64,000 nt of DNA from Dichetophora obliterata (Eukaryota > Arthropoda > Insecta > Diptera > Sciomyzidae). The position numbers and the translations under genes were made by a program. The stretch is taken from the NCBI GenBank assembly GCA_963920525.1, contig OY986438.1, positions 81,455,177 through 81,519,176 on the forward strand, in the 5' to 3' direction. Under the pieces are notes generated by a model, which did no database searches, was not told where the DNA came from, and worked only from the letters and a program-made list of their open reading frames with translations. Positions 22,336 through 33,775 of the stretch are shown piece after piece. Each line of letters begins with the position of its first letter. Positions within the stretch are counted from its first letter, which is position 1.

Positions 22336-24149
22336 TTTTCCTTAACCTAAAATTATTGTCAATTAAGATCGTTTTGATGTAGTGGTGGTGTCTACAGGAC
22401 AAATTAATTAAAACTTCTACGTCGCAGTGAGACACAAACGTCAACATGTTTTATTAATGAATTCCTGGTGCGGTAAATGCTTGAAAATCAGCTACTTTTT
22501 AGTTTAAGAGCCTGTATTATTTGAAATAAAATGTGTAACGTACACTCACGAAAAAGTGTTTAGCAATAACGTAACATTGATTACTAAAACTAATTTGCAA
22601 TAGATGACAGCTACTGGGAGTGACTTAATACGAAACGGAAACCATCCCACGGTGATTTTTATTCTGCTAACTTTTATTTACTCGACTCTCGCCGAATGAT
22701 TAGCCTTGACAAGCAAACAAAATAAAAGTGCCTGTTATGAATATCTTATTGGATATTTTATTGTGTTACGTTTTGTTAAGTATTATTGTGCAAACAGGCA
22801 GACTGAATCGCCCCAGTAATTCAACGAATGTTCCCATATCGGATTGTTTATTTACGCATTTTAATCTGCAGCTTGTTTGCTTGCGTGTTCTGACTTGGCT
22901 TGGGCATTTGGGTTGATTCCTAAGCTAAGGTTCATAAAAAGTGAAATGTTACCATTTTGCTGATTTCTCGTTGTATTTGGTCCTGGTTATTGCTTGCTGT
23001 TGTCGCTGGTCTGCTTTATGCTTCAACTTCAGATTCTCTTTGTTCAATTCACCCCATCAATTGACAGCGTCATTTTAAGCCTCATCGTTTTTAACTTCTT
23101 CATGGATAAACAATGGACGGCGTTCAATGTTTGCATAATAGCCGCGTTTGACTTTAACACGTTTCTGATATTATTGCTGAATATTGCTGCAGATAAAGTT
23201 ACGACTTGAATAGAGGTTGTTTTTTTCCCTTAAGTTAAGTAAAGTAAAAGTAAATATTCTGCTGTAGGGTTTTAATAAAAAATTGTCAGAATTTCATTAA
23301 AATTCAAGATAAGCTTTCTCATATCTCTATGGAAATTGAGGTACTAGCTTAAGCTAATGAGAATTTTGGTTATAAATGAGGTGGATCAATGTAATTTAGT
23401 TAACTTTTTACATGGATTTGTATTTGAGGACAAAAATTCCATGGGTATGTTTTTCGTAATTTTTAGTAATTTTCAAAAAATTTTCACTAAAGCCCCATAA
23501 TCATTCGTTGGTTTTTAAAAGCTTATGTCAAAAATAAACTGCTTGACTCGAAAACCACACCATGCCAGTTTTGAAAGAAATCTTTTAGTCGAAAACGAAG
23601 TTACAGCATACCAAAATTAATAAATAAATTATAAACTAACTATTTTTTCCGTATAAGTATGCCTGAGACAAAAATGATCCAAAAAGACTAGCACGAAAAA
23701 AAAGAATCGCAACAATACTTTCAAACTGCATAAAGTAATAATAATTCCACTTTAAATAGTTACAGTTTGTTCTATTAATTCAATAATTGTTTAAATTCCT
23801 GGTAAAAAACTTATGGACCCTCAGTTATATGCGCATTAGAGCTTATCGAATATAAATTTTTTTCAAATTTTACATTTTTGAAATTCAAAAGTTACATGGA
23901 AATGTCAAGATCTCCCAAAAAACATTTTCGAAAGAAAAAAGATGTCTTCTTCTCCCGCAAGGACAAATTTGTTTTTTGAGAAAAACCGTAAAAAATAACG
24001 ATCTTAAAATGCTTTGATTTTTTAAGAAAATCTACATATATTTTAAAGCAAAAGTAAGTAAAGACAATCATCCAAATCATGAAACATTTTCTCCCGGGAT
24101 TTGTAAAAGGGAGTTTCGAGTTTTGTCATTTTGTCATTTTGTTTTAAAT
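22336..24149. other. non-coding, no gene recognised
   Basis: Slightly higher GC at 22600-22950. Open frames at about 22728-22916 and 22994-23209 are hydrophobic or low-complexity, without recognisable domains. Nothing else supportable. Confidence 0.5.
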
Positions 24150-24417
24150 ATAAAATTTGCAGATACAAGTGAAATGTTCCCAAAAATTAAAAATTGATAT
24201 AGTTAATTTTTCTCTTCCGCATAGCGGTGTATGCGCTGAGAGAGCTTTTTCTGTCATAAATTTAAATAAAACTAATATAAGAAATCTGTTTGACAACCGT
24301 ACCGTAAATGCTATTTTACAAACCAAAATACGTATGAAAAATCAAAACGGCATAGGATTAGAAATCGACGACTTGAAGTGTTTGAAGTTACAATCAAGTA
24401 ATATGTACAAGTAAAAG
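24150..24417 (+). pseudogene. hAT transposase C-terminal (dimerisation) fragment
   Basis: An open stretch of about 85 codons ending at TAA 24415-24417 contains LPHSGVCAERAFSVINLNKT followed by RNLFDNRTVNAILQTKIRMK. This is the hydrophobic/arginine pattern of the hAT dimerisation domain (usual form PHSNAxVERxFSxxNxxKTxxRNxL). The upstream catalytic part is missing, so this is a 5' broken remnant. A TTTGCAG just upstream (about 24145-24152) could be an old splice acceptor. Confidence 0.75.
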
Positions 24418-24694
24418 ATGTGTTATATTTTGTAAGTCATATTTTTCATAACATTACTGAGGTTTTGTATTGTTATCGTTCCTATTTTAAAATAAAACAA
24501 TGTAGCAAAAAACAAAAATGTCGGTTATGTTCCTAAAATAATTTTGTTAATAGTCAATAGTTTTGCTAATAGTTTTAATCATCTAATGGATTTACATTTT
24601 CTTTCCAATAATATCATCTATGATATATCATAATGTATTTTTCCGATTTCACAAGCTAACCTTCATTATGTGCCGCTTATCCTTAGTGTTGATT

Positions 24695-24795
24695 TTTATT
24701 CGTGTCCGACCGAATGTGGATTTTTGGCCGAAGACGAATGTTCGGCCAAAGAGAAATAATCGGCCGAAGACTGACGCCGAATACTAACAAAATTT
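24695..24795 (+). mobile_element. TTCGG-rich element end, diverged copy
   Basis: GTGTCCGACCGAATGTGGAT followed by repeated GGCCGAA/TTCGGCC. This is the same terminal motif as the pair at 26034 and 30736, in left-end orientation. No matching right end was found nearby. Confidence 0.5.
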
Positions 24796-25991
24796 TTTTC
24801 AAGTAATAAAAATAATAAAAATTTGGCGTTGCCTTTCTTTATTTATTAATTTCAGAACAAAAACAGCAATCATTAAAGGTCCAGTCTGGTTAAACAGGCC
24901 GAAAAAATGCAATTTTCATTGATGTTTTTTTGGAAAAAAGTAAATAATATAGTTACTCTTAACTTTTTAGGTATATTTACAGTACTTTGAAGAAGATTGT
25001 ATAACATTTTCAGATTGCAATCAATAATTATTTAATTAATATACTGCAGCAAGCCACGGGGCGACGTGGATGAGTGCTTAAAACACGAACTGCACTGGCG
25101 ACCTTCCCACAGCGCGCAAAATTCATTTGAAACAAAAAAATATTTTCCTGTGAAGTATTATGGAATAATTGTTGTCATTTTTACTAAATATTTTCGTTAC
25201 TTTTTTGTTGATAAAATGAACAAATGAAATTTCAAAATGAAATTTATCCATTGACAATTTAATAACTCGTATTTTGAAAAACAACATAAAGATTCGTTGA
25301 AAATTGACTGAGTTATGAAAGTCGCAAGCTCGAAAACGCTTTTAAAGTTTTAAACATAGTGCGCTTTCTGCTTTGACGCGGTCGGCTCGGAGGCTCATAA
25401 CCAGGGATAGCATTTCGATGACATGTAATTTTCTCTGCTGCTTTTAAGACATCTCCTGCTTATTTAGAACGTCCATTTATGTTTCCGAAATTCCAAATAT
25501 GAAAAGTTTTTAGGTTTTTTTTAACTAGATTTAGACCATTTTTTGATAATTTTAAGCGATTTTTAAGTTATTTTATTGCCATCTTTGGACATTTTTTAGG
25601 TCATTTCAGTCAAATTTTAAAAGAATTTTTTCTTTTCTTACGTACTAAATATTGTAAAAATGCCAATTTTTAAACATATTCTTTTAACAATAGAATCACT
25701 TCAATCAAAAACATGACCTCTCTAAAAAAAGAGAATAATTTTTCATAGACCTCGAAGTAAAAATCCTCTGCGAGTGGTGAAACTGACGAAAGGATATGTT
25801 AAAAGATGAAACAATTGTTAGATAAAGAGTCAGGATATGCTAGTTTTTATTAACTCTATTTGTATGCTCTTCTGTATTAAATTAGAAGAGGAACTTAAAT
25901 CCGATGAAATATCGATTTTTTAATATGTTCCAATCGTTAGTGCATAAAGAAGTTTTTCTGTATACAAACACATTTTGCCAGACAATCGACG
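24796..25991. other. non-coding, no gene recognised
   Basis: AT-rich apart from a short GC-richer patch around 25050-25100 and 25375-25400. No domain, RNA gene or convincing terminal repeat seen. Confidence 0.5.
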
Positions 25992-27057
25992 TTCCATTAT
26001 ATTATTACCATTTCGATAAATTCATAAAAATTAGTGTCCGACCGAATATTCGGCTTCCACTTCGGTATTCGGCATATTCGACCGATTTTTTAACCTTCGG
26101 CTTCGACCCAAAATAGCCGAATATTAATAATAGCCGTAATAACTTAAGAATTGTACCTTGTAATATACTGTAAAGCTATGTAAAAAAATTATATAAAATA
26201 CATTTTGAGTTAAGCAATGTTTTATTTTTAAAGCTTTATTTTTTGTTTATTTTTTATGTAATTGTTTGCGATTTTAGGTAATTTTCTGCAGTTTTTTGGT
26301 AATTTTTGTCATTTTTTTAGGTCATTTTTGCAGTTTTTTTGGTCATCAAAATTACGAATTTCTATTTAACCTTTTAGAATGATATTTTACACAGTTATAG
26401 CTATCGAAAAATGCCAAAATTTTTTGCATTACAAAAAAGCAAAAACATTCGGCAAATATTCGGCTATTTTGCGCCGAAGCCGAAGGTTAAAAAATCGATC
26501 GAATCAGGGATGATAAATTCAGTACTAAAGTGCTGAATTCAGTACTTTTCGCTTTTAAAAAGTACGGCAGTACCCCCGCGATGATTTCAGTACTTTTTAC
26601 AAATATTGTAAAAAACTTTTTTCACTTGTTTTATCTTACACATATTTTGCACTAGGCATTACTATTAAAACAGTCAATAGATCCAAAGTACAGTCAATAT
26701 ATCCAAAGTGATATAAAAAAAGAAATTAAAAAAAAAATTAAAAAATCTTATTTTTTAAATTAATACTTTACCATACAGACTTTTTTTATTTGTATAGTAA
26801 TAAAGTAGCACTATATTAAATAAAACCAATGACAACAATCGATCCTAAGGGTTTAAAGATATAAGCAAAAATATGTGCAGACGTGCGTTACCAAACACAG
26901 AAGTGATTTTTGACATGGATTACAAAATTTGACAAAACTCTTTGAATTAGGCAAGATAATATAAACATTTATTTTCCAAGTGATTAGATTTAAAAATCAT
27001 CTCTGTATTATAAGGCTTTTTGATCTGGCGTGACGTTACTGGCTTTACGTTACTTAA

Positions 27058-27716
27058 GGGCAGGTTCGAAATGAAGCTCGACCAATAAACTTAATTTTTA
27101 TTTGTCTATAGCTTATGATGTGTAGCATATGTTCCCATAGAGGTTTGGCCGATAACAATTGCATATTTTCATTAACGCGAAATGTAAACAATTGTTAACT
27201 CGAAACAATTGTTAACCAAATTTTAAAACGCGTTTTCTGAAAAATCGTGTCTTACAAACTCGTCTCCACCTTACTACTGGTCTGGATTGACTTGTATTTT
27301 TGTAAAGTAGATAACTTTTATTGAATCCAAAACCTAAATTTAGATAATATTGGGCGGTTTTTTTAGAGAACTTTAAAGAGCGCAACATGTAAAAAATCGC
27401 TACTTAAAATTCACATGTTTGCCATTTTTTCTACTTTCAATTATTTATGGATATTATTGGTCCAAGCTCCAATAAATGTAATGCAATTTATAAAATTGTT
27501 TGCTTTTTTTATATCAGATGACATGAACGTGCCGTGGGATGGAAAACTTTTGGGTACCTTTTTTTCAACATGACGTTTGAATAAAAAAATATTTTCCTAC
27601 ACTTTAAGAATCAATAAATAATTGTCAAAAAACTCAAGGTAATCATTTACTTCCTTCTATGAAAAAAAAATTAAGAACATTACCGTGTTTTCGGAGCTTG
27701 AGATGAGAACCTGCCC
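27058..27716. mobile_element. 659-bp element with TTAA target duplication and GGGCAGGTTC ends
   Basis: TTAA at 27054-27057 and 27717-27720 flanks inverted ends GGGCAGGTTC and GAACCTGCCC. TTAA duplication is known for piggyBac and Kolobok superfamilies; the usual piggyBac terminus starts CCC, whereas this one starts GGG, so the superfamily is open. No coding sequence. A rearranged relative lies at 19595-19965. Confidence 0.75.
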
Positions 27717-28088
27717 TTAAATTCTATTGTAGTTCAATTGGGTAATAAAGTAATTAGGCTGTTAAGAAATTATGTAATTTTGTAAGTAAAAAACAAATTT
27801 AATATATACCCTTGCCTCAACCATTTTTTTCCATTATCTTTAGCCAATGCCTTCCATTTTTACTAAAACAAAAAACTTAACGAAACATTTACGAAAAAGA
27901 AAAACTACCTTTGTGAAGCAGTGCAGACAATTTGATCATCCTCGTAAATGAATTTATGAATAAATTGCTTAAATTTATAAAATTAAAACATTTCTCTTGG
28001 ATAAAATAATACATTTTTAATTTTTGGTCAAGGTTGATTTTTCTGTTTAATGCCTATATACGTATTGTCAAAAATTGTTCAAAATTAA

Positions 28089-30187
28089 CAGCCCTATTCT
28101 GGCAAATTAACAAATTGTTAACCAGTATTTTGAATATTTCTATGTGTTTGTTGTATTTTTTATTTCAAAACAAAATTTGAAGCTCAAAAATAAAAATTTT
28201 TTGATAAAAACCCACTGAACCAAAAATGCCTCTCAGAAAAACCTTTTTTTCTTCGGAAATGAGTTCAGAAATGAACCATAGAAAAGTTCTTTTTCGGCAC
28301 TCGGAAATGAGCTTTTTTTGTATCAATCGCCGGGCTGAATTGCCTCTCGAAAACGGACCTTTTTTGTCCAGAAATGAGTTAAAAAATGAATCTTTTTGAA
28401 TTAATATTATTTATTTAAAAAATTTCTGGAATATTAAATAAATTAATATTTCGTTTATTATATACATAATATGCATGTATAGTATTAATATATAGTAAAA
28501 TAAAGTAACTATAGTCTATAGTAATAGTTAACAAGAAAGTTCCCAGCAGATTACTTAATGGTTGTAATGAATTTATTGATATTAATAATGAAATTTTAAG
28601 CAAAATCTAATTTTAAAGCAAACACACCTGCTGTCACGCAGATCTAATCACTTCATTTTTACCAGTATTTTTAAAATTTTTCACCTTATGTTTGGTCCAC
28701 AGTTAAACATGTATTTCATAAGTAAAACTATAGGTTTTAAAATAATTTGGCAGGTAGTTCAAACCTAAAGTGACATATTTTAAAAATATCTAATTAGCAA
28801 AGTTAATTATTGGGAACTTTTATGATTACTTTTTTGCATGAAATGTTGTCATGGTTTGCTTTCTATTTGGGCTTGGTCTAAATTTTTGATAGAAATTTTT
28901 AAATGTTATGACAGACTTGCTGATAGATGAAAAGGAAAATAGTTTTTCGAACGTGTAGCAGTACATCCATCTATCTTCTTATGGCGAGAATCAATTCGCA
29001 CTGGTGAAAAAGTTTATATGACGTTTGTATGAAGATTAACATTTTAATTTACTATTATAAAAATATCAACATAGGTTTAAATTATTTCTTTATTAAACTC
29101 ATTTTTGTTTATAAAAAAGTAATATTTATGATTCATTTCTGAACTTATTTATGAACAAAAATGGTTCGTTTATGAGATATTGTTTCTACTGATATGATAC
29201 AAAATTATCATTTTTTGAACTCATTTAAGAATGCAAAATAGAAACATTTATGATTCGATTCTGAACTCATTTATGAACAAAAATAGTTCATTTGCGAGGA
29301 TTTTTTAGCTTCTTAAATGATTCTTTTTGACTTAAAATAAGTTTTTTATAAATTTTAAAAAGAAATACAAATTTTATTTATGGAAAAAGTTTTCACGAAT
29401 TTAATCTTCTATAGCAAGCACTTTTATGCGACAAAATAAAAAACCAAAAGTTAAGAAAAGGAAAATTGTATCCAAAAACGTTCGCAAAACTTTCACCTTA
29501 CGCAAAACCTGCGCCTATGGTTCACTGGGAATTGTCAACTGCTTTTCAGTTATTGACAATTTCATTAAAAAATTTTGTTTTTTGAGCTTTAAATTTTGTA
29601 TTGATTGACACATAGAAATATTCAAAATACTGGTTAACAATCCCGCCAGTATCGAAAGTATCAAATGGCCCATTCACGCTAGCTACTTCAATAGTTCTAT
29701 ACGCACTAGCAATTTTTTTTGACCCAAGGTAATGCATAAAAAGGTCAGTTCAATCAACTTCCATCTCGATTGTTTCTTGTTTATTTTTTTAACGTCTTGA
29801 CTGACTCATAAAATTTATTCTGACGAGCTCTTACTTCGAAGTGACTTATTCGAGAAAACATGACATATGTATAAAGTTTTTCAGTTTCGTTGAGCAACAT
29901 AAATAAAATATCGTTATGAAAAGGTATAAATATATTGAATAATGAATATCAGTCACTCTGCTTTGTTTTTTTTTCTTGATGTGTCAATATCAACTAGCGA
30001 AAAAGCTAGCTCTTCATGACTAGTGAAATAACTAGGGAATGGGTGTGTAAAAGGCCACTTCCTATAACATGCTCGTGTAAAATTCGCCAGTTGAATACAA
30101 AGAAGATAGATTGAAGTGGAACTGGTACTGGCTACCAAGGGGCTAGTGAAATCACTAGTTTTGTACTAGCCAGCCAGAATAGGGCTG
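28089..30187. mobile_element. 2.1-kb element with CAGCCCTATTCTGGC ends and TAA duplication
   Basis: Inverted ends of 15 bp (CAGCCCTATTCTGGC / GCCAGAATAGGGCTG) flanked by TAA at 28086-28088 and 30188-30190. An internal inverted repeat pairs about 28100-28200 with 29560-29650 (CCAGTATTTTGAATATTTCT). Subterminal ACTAGTGAAAT motifs recur at 30010-30160. Two zones rich in GAACTCATTTATGAACAAAA-like sequence (about 28230-28400 and 29090-29340) are in opposite orientation. No convincing transposase. The 3-bp duplication suggests a Harbinger-like non-autonomous element. Confidence 0.65.
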
Positions 30188-30921
30188 TAAGTCTGTGAAG
30201 TGCATATAGGCAGTTGGCATGAAAATTGACAAAACAGTTAACAAAACTTAAAATTTGTTGACTTTTTATATTTTTAATACATTTTCTTAAATAATACGCT
30301 CAAGCTAAAATATTATACATTTCCAATTAATTCTTTGAAATTTTGATATTTTCTGTTCTTAAATACACTTGATGTCATTACTGTCCTAGCTTCTGTCTCG
30401 TGAACTATCTTTAAAAAAGTTCAGACAGTTGCAAAAGCGAGTTTAAATGGATAAAAAGTTTTAAATGTAATGCAACTGTCTCAACGGTACACTGCTGTAC
30501 TAGTGGAAACGCCTTGTACGCTACTAAAAATTTTCTCATCACTAATTTTTATTGTAACCAGGCACTACAAACTTCACGTTTGAAAACACTTCCAAGCTTC
30601 TAAAACTTTTCTGCACATTTTTATTTTATTTCTTAATACAGTACTTTTGGTACTTTTTAAAATCCGCTAAGAAAATTGGAATTATCATCCCTGGGTCGAA
30701 TACCGAAGTCGAAGCCGAATATTCGGTCGGACACTAAGTTTTATGAATTTATCGAAAATGGCAATAATATAATGGAGAAGAAAAACGAACAAAATATCAC
30801 TCTCTGTTCTATTAAAATTACTCTAAAAAGCTTATTTAGTTGATAAAACATTTTACGCGCCAAATAAGTCTTGCTGTTTATTCAGTTTAAAATTAGTAAA
30901 TTGATTTAATTTATAATACGC

Positions 30922-31280
30922 AACCTCGCTGCGATAATTTCGATACCGACTTTTATGAACGAGTGGCAGCGGTTTTAGCCAATGATATTGGTCGTGAAAG
31001 AGAAGCTGAGGAGGAGGGCGTAATTATCGATCCATTCGCTGACAATGGCCGCATTCTAGCCGAAAAAGTGCTCAAGTAGCGAAGTAGCATAAAATATTTT
31101 CGCTATATAAATTGTGACATCTCAAGGAACATGTTCTGTGAGAGCATACCATTCAGCCCGAAAGTTGTGGAACAGTTCTTGAGCACTTTTTCGGCTAGAA
31201 TGCGGCCAATGACGATGTTCAACAATCGTTCTTTTTACTACTTAGACGTGTTTTTGAGAGCTTTAACATTTTAAAGTTTT
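30922..31280 (+). pseudogene. coding fragment of unknown family, split by a MITE
   Basis: An open frame with good codon structure reads FYERVAAVLANDIGRERE and EEEGVIIDPFADN up to 31047. Skipping the MITE and one target-site copy, it continues DDVQQSFFLLLRRVFESFN after 31212. This shows the MITE broke a pre-existing reading frame. I do not recognise the protein; its position near a Harbinger-associated gene makes a TE protein plausible. Confidence 0.45.
31048..31206. mobile_element. 159-bp MITE, GCCGCATTC ends, CAATG duplication
   Basis: A perfect inverted repeat of about 31 bp (GCCGCATTCTAGCCGAAAAA, then GTGCTCAAG) is flanked by CAATG at 31043-31047 and 31207-31211. An alternative parse is GGCCGC ends with a 3-bp AAT duplication. 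Same terminal motif as 34333-34703. Confidence 0.85.
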
Positions 31281-31463
31281 CTTTAGCTAAAAGTTCTAAA
31301 GTAATAAATATAAATAAAAATAAACTTGCTTGCTGATCAACTTGCACATACATCTGGAAGCGTGACAACGTGGATTTCATCCTTTTTAAAATACTTTGAC
31401 GTTTAATATAAATTTCAATATAAATATATATACATACTAACCCGGTGCGTTGCTGCCACGCTC

Positions 31464-31907
31464 CCTTGAATGTGTAAATTGAGGTCGAATACTGAATTTC
31501 GATGCTGTACGACCTATAGATCCAAAGCTGCTCGATAGCACAAATTTGGGTTGTAGCCCCTTGTCCACCGCCCATAAAATATTACCAATGAAACTGCATT
31601 TCTAAATTTAGTCCGAATACTAAATTCCGACGCTGTGTGACCTATAACTCCAAAGCTATTCGATAGCACAAATTTGGGTTGTATGAGAGGTGTAAAGTTC
31701 CCCTTTTCAAAGCCCTTCAAATGTAATCAATGAAACTGCATTTGTACATTTGGGTCGAATACTGAATTCCAAAACTGTGCGATCTATAAATCCAAAGCTA
31801 TTTAATATCCAAAATTGTGGTTGTATTGGAGATGCCTCGCCGCCTTTTCCAACGCTCATAAAATAAAATCAATAAAACTGCATGTGTAAATCTAGGTCGA
31901 ATACTGG
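31464..31907 (+). repeat. ~140-bp tandem array, three units plus a partial fourth
   Basis: Units begin TGTAAATTKRGGTCGAATAC and contain ACCTATARATCCAAAGCTRY, CACAAATTTGGGTTGTA and AATGAAACTGCAT; the last motif recurs at about 31590, 31730 and 31870. The fourth unit stops where GGGGCCTTACTATGTAGCAC begins (about 31907), so something inserted or joined there. Confidence 0.7.
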
Positions 31908-32149
31908 GGCCTTACTATGTAGCACGATTCGAACGTGAAATCGTTCGATTTCGGAGAAATGCCACTCTGTATTCTGATTTTCGCATTAAAAAATTGACAT
32001 TAAAATTTAATTTTATTCCTCTTCGTGTATCGTATTTTCGGCACTTGGCAAAGCGAATGCGAACGTCAGACTCGTTCGATTTTCGGAAATTTTATTCGAT
32101 ACCCTTTAAGTTTTTCTTTTTATTGATATGATTACTCATATTTGTGTAA

Positions 32150-33330
32150 TTTGCAGGGATTCTGTATCTAAGGATGCTTTCACAAAGCCTCGGCAATTTC
32201 AATTTTTAGTTGATTTCTTCTTGGAACATTCCGACTTAGCTAAGGGCCACTTAAAAACTTCTACAGCCAAAATGTTTGCCAACAATCTGTGGCAGAGACT
32301 GACGGATGATTTGAATGCTGCTGGGCCACCTTCTTGTGATGTTGTTGGTTGGAAGAAGGAAAGCATTTTGCCCGCTTTCATATCACGAAGAGTAATACCA
32401 TGTTCATGCTCATAAAAAATGCTGCTTTTTGCATACTCGGACATGCTTTTTCGAACTGCGTTTATGCTAGCTATAAAGCAGCTTTTATTTTGACATTTCT
32501 GTGCTACAGTAGTCCAGGCTAATCGCTTTTACTTTGATATTTTCTTTAAAAAAAAATGTAAATGACTATAATTGCTATATTATAACTAAGTATATAGAAA
32601 TACTTGCAATCCTTTACTTATTGACTTTGTTGATTATATTTGTTATCGTCATATGGCAAAAAATTAACTTCGAATTTCAGAAGTATCGACGGAACATAGA
32701 GAGAACACATACAAAAAAGCATAATAAAAGTTGCTTTAAATTGCTTTAAATTGCTTTTTTCTAGTGTTATTTGTATGGAAAAAAGCTGCTTTTATGTTGC
32801 GTTTAGTTGCGTTTTAGAATATACAAAACACTTACAAAAAAATCAGAATAAAAGTTGCATTAAGTTGTTTTAAATTGCTTTTTTCTAGTGTTATTTGTAT
32901 GGAAAAAAAGCTGCTTTTATGTTGCGTTTAGTTGCGTTTTACAAAAAAGCTGATTTATCCTCCAGCATGAACGGGCTATAACTTAACATCAAAAACATAG
33001 GTTTGGGCAGACAACAAGAATCGCCTACGTTCAAAGCTGCGACGAAACAAAACTTCAATAGTAGGCACTGGTGGCGGCCCATCAAAATTCATTCCGCTTA
33101 CTTCATTGGAAGAGCAAGTCGTATAGTTACTCTCCATGGACGAAGCGACCGAAGGCTCAAAAATTGTTATGAGGTTAGATGCAAATCAAGCTTGCAGCAC
33201 TTCCGAACACCACTCTCAAGATATTGAGCCGGAATGTCGCGAACGTACTTCGGTTAGAGCCAGGACGAACAGCACAACCTATGTGAACGCCAACACCGCA
33301 CATGCACACCGCAGCCTGACATGCACACCA
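32150..33330 (+). pseudogene. Myb/SANT-like (Zeste-type) DNA-binding protein, interrupted
   Basis: The first part (about 32150-32362) encodes RDSVSKDAFTKPRQFQFLVD and LWQRLTDDLNAAGPPSCDVV ending in GWKK. This matches the start of the Zeste/Myb-SANT-like domain common in insect Harbinger-associated proteins. A TTTGCAG just before it could be a splice acceptor. The domain resumes at about 33003 with VWADNKNRLRSKLRRNKTSI and VGTGGGPSKF, exactly the expected continuation (WKKVW..). The 640 bp between lacks a GT donor and carries unrelated repeats, so it is an insertion rather than an intron. A stop near 33126 closes the frame, and low-complexity sequence follows. Confidence 0.7.
32398..32985. mobile_element. 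insertion with CATGTTCATGCT / AGCATGAACGGG ends and a 121-bp duplication
   Basis: Left CATGTTCATGCTCATAAAAA and right (read inward) CCCGTTCATGCTGGAGGATA are imperfect inverted ends, both continuing into GCTGCTTTTTG or CAGCTTTTTTG. Inside, two units of about 121 bp (32716-32836 and 32837-32945) share TTTTTCTAGTGTTATTTGTA and GCTGCTTTTATGTTGCGTTT. The insertion lies inside the Myb/SANT-like domain. No target duplication could be fixed. Confidence 0.5.
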
Positions 33331-33560
33331 GAGCCGCACTGATCTGTATCTACAGCGAAGGGCAAAGAAAACTTTCTGCGCACCAAATCGAAAACCAAAA
33401 TAAATACCACGAGAATTCCCTCAAGGTTCTCAAGGATACACGTGATACTTTACGCTTCCAAGGAAAAAAGAAATAAAGGTTAGATGAACAACGATACAAG
33501 CTCTCAAAAGAAAAATTTGAACATAAAAAAAAAGATCTATACCCTTTGTAATAGGTAAAC

Positions 33561-33750
33561 GTGTCTTTATGCATTCCAAAAAGCGGCGTAAGAAACTCAG
33601 GAAATGATCGGCGTTGCGTATGTTGCCGGAAACAACTTCTTTTAGCACATCGGAGGGTAAAATAGGATTGACCAACACCATATCAGTGTCGAGTTGTTCG
33701 CTTGCATCTTTGAGACCCTGCACCATGCGTATATAGTCCTCATTTAAGCG
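33561..33750 (-). pseudogene. XPD/ERCC2 helicase exon or exon fragment
   Basis: The minus strand reads RLNEDYIRMVQGLKDASEQL, then NPILPSDVLKEVVSGNIRNA and DHFLSFLRRFLECIKT. This corresponds to the middle of XPD (ERCC2, Rad3 family), the 5'-3' DNA helicase of TFIIH that opens DNA in transcription initiation and nucleotide excision repair. The 5' boundary has a fair acceptor (CCTCTACAG ends at 33751). At the 3' end CACGTTTAC offers only a weak donor, and the conserved next residues are absent. One cysteine sits where tyrosine is usual (FLEC for FLEY). No other XPD exon is visible. It is either a real exon in a TE-filled gene or an orphan fragment; I lean slightly to the fragment. Confidence 0.65.
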
Positions 33751-33775
33751 CTGTAGAGGCCAACGGATAGCGTAG

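Larger units (their letters stand above)
26505..30693. mobile_element. hAT-type element (CAGGGATGATAA ends), non-coding
   Basis: Both ends read inward CAGGGATGATAA, a typical hAT terminus. The flanks GATCGAAT (26497-26504) and GGTCGAAT (30694-30701) match at 7 of 8 positions, consistent with the 8-bp target duplication of hAT elements. No transposase is left inside; much of its 4.2 kb is two later insertions (27058-27716 and 28089-30187). It landed inside the TTCGG-rich element. Confidence 0.75.
25992..30775. mobile_element. TTCGG-rich inverted-repeat element, split by a nested hAT-type element
   Basis: Left terminal sequence at 25992-26075 and right terminal sequence at 30695-30775 are reverse complements over about 80 bp: CCATTATATTATTRCCATTT, GATAAATTCATAAAA, then AGTGTCCGACCGAATATTCG and GCTTCSACTTCGGTATTCG. 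Further TTCGGCTTCG palindromes lie at 26080-26120 and 26455-26490. Removing the insertion at 26505-30693 leaves a palindromic element of roughly 0.6 kb. Similar TTCGG ends occur at 24695 and, shortened, at 35829-35910. Confidence 0.7.
31908..33345 (+). mobile_element. probable Harbinger-type element remnant with Myb/SANT-like gene
   Basis: GGGGCCTTACTATGTAGCAC at 31908 looks like a DNA-transposon terminus interrupting the tandem array. It is followed by the Myb/SANT-like gene (next entry), a protein type that accompanies Harbinger transposases. No right terminus or transposase could be matched, so the call rests on the gene type and the left boundary. Confidence 0.4.

Noticed and set aside
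31464..31720. Minus-strand open frames of 68-118 codons
   Set aside because: They traverse the ~140-bp tandem array and owe their length to the repeat.
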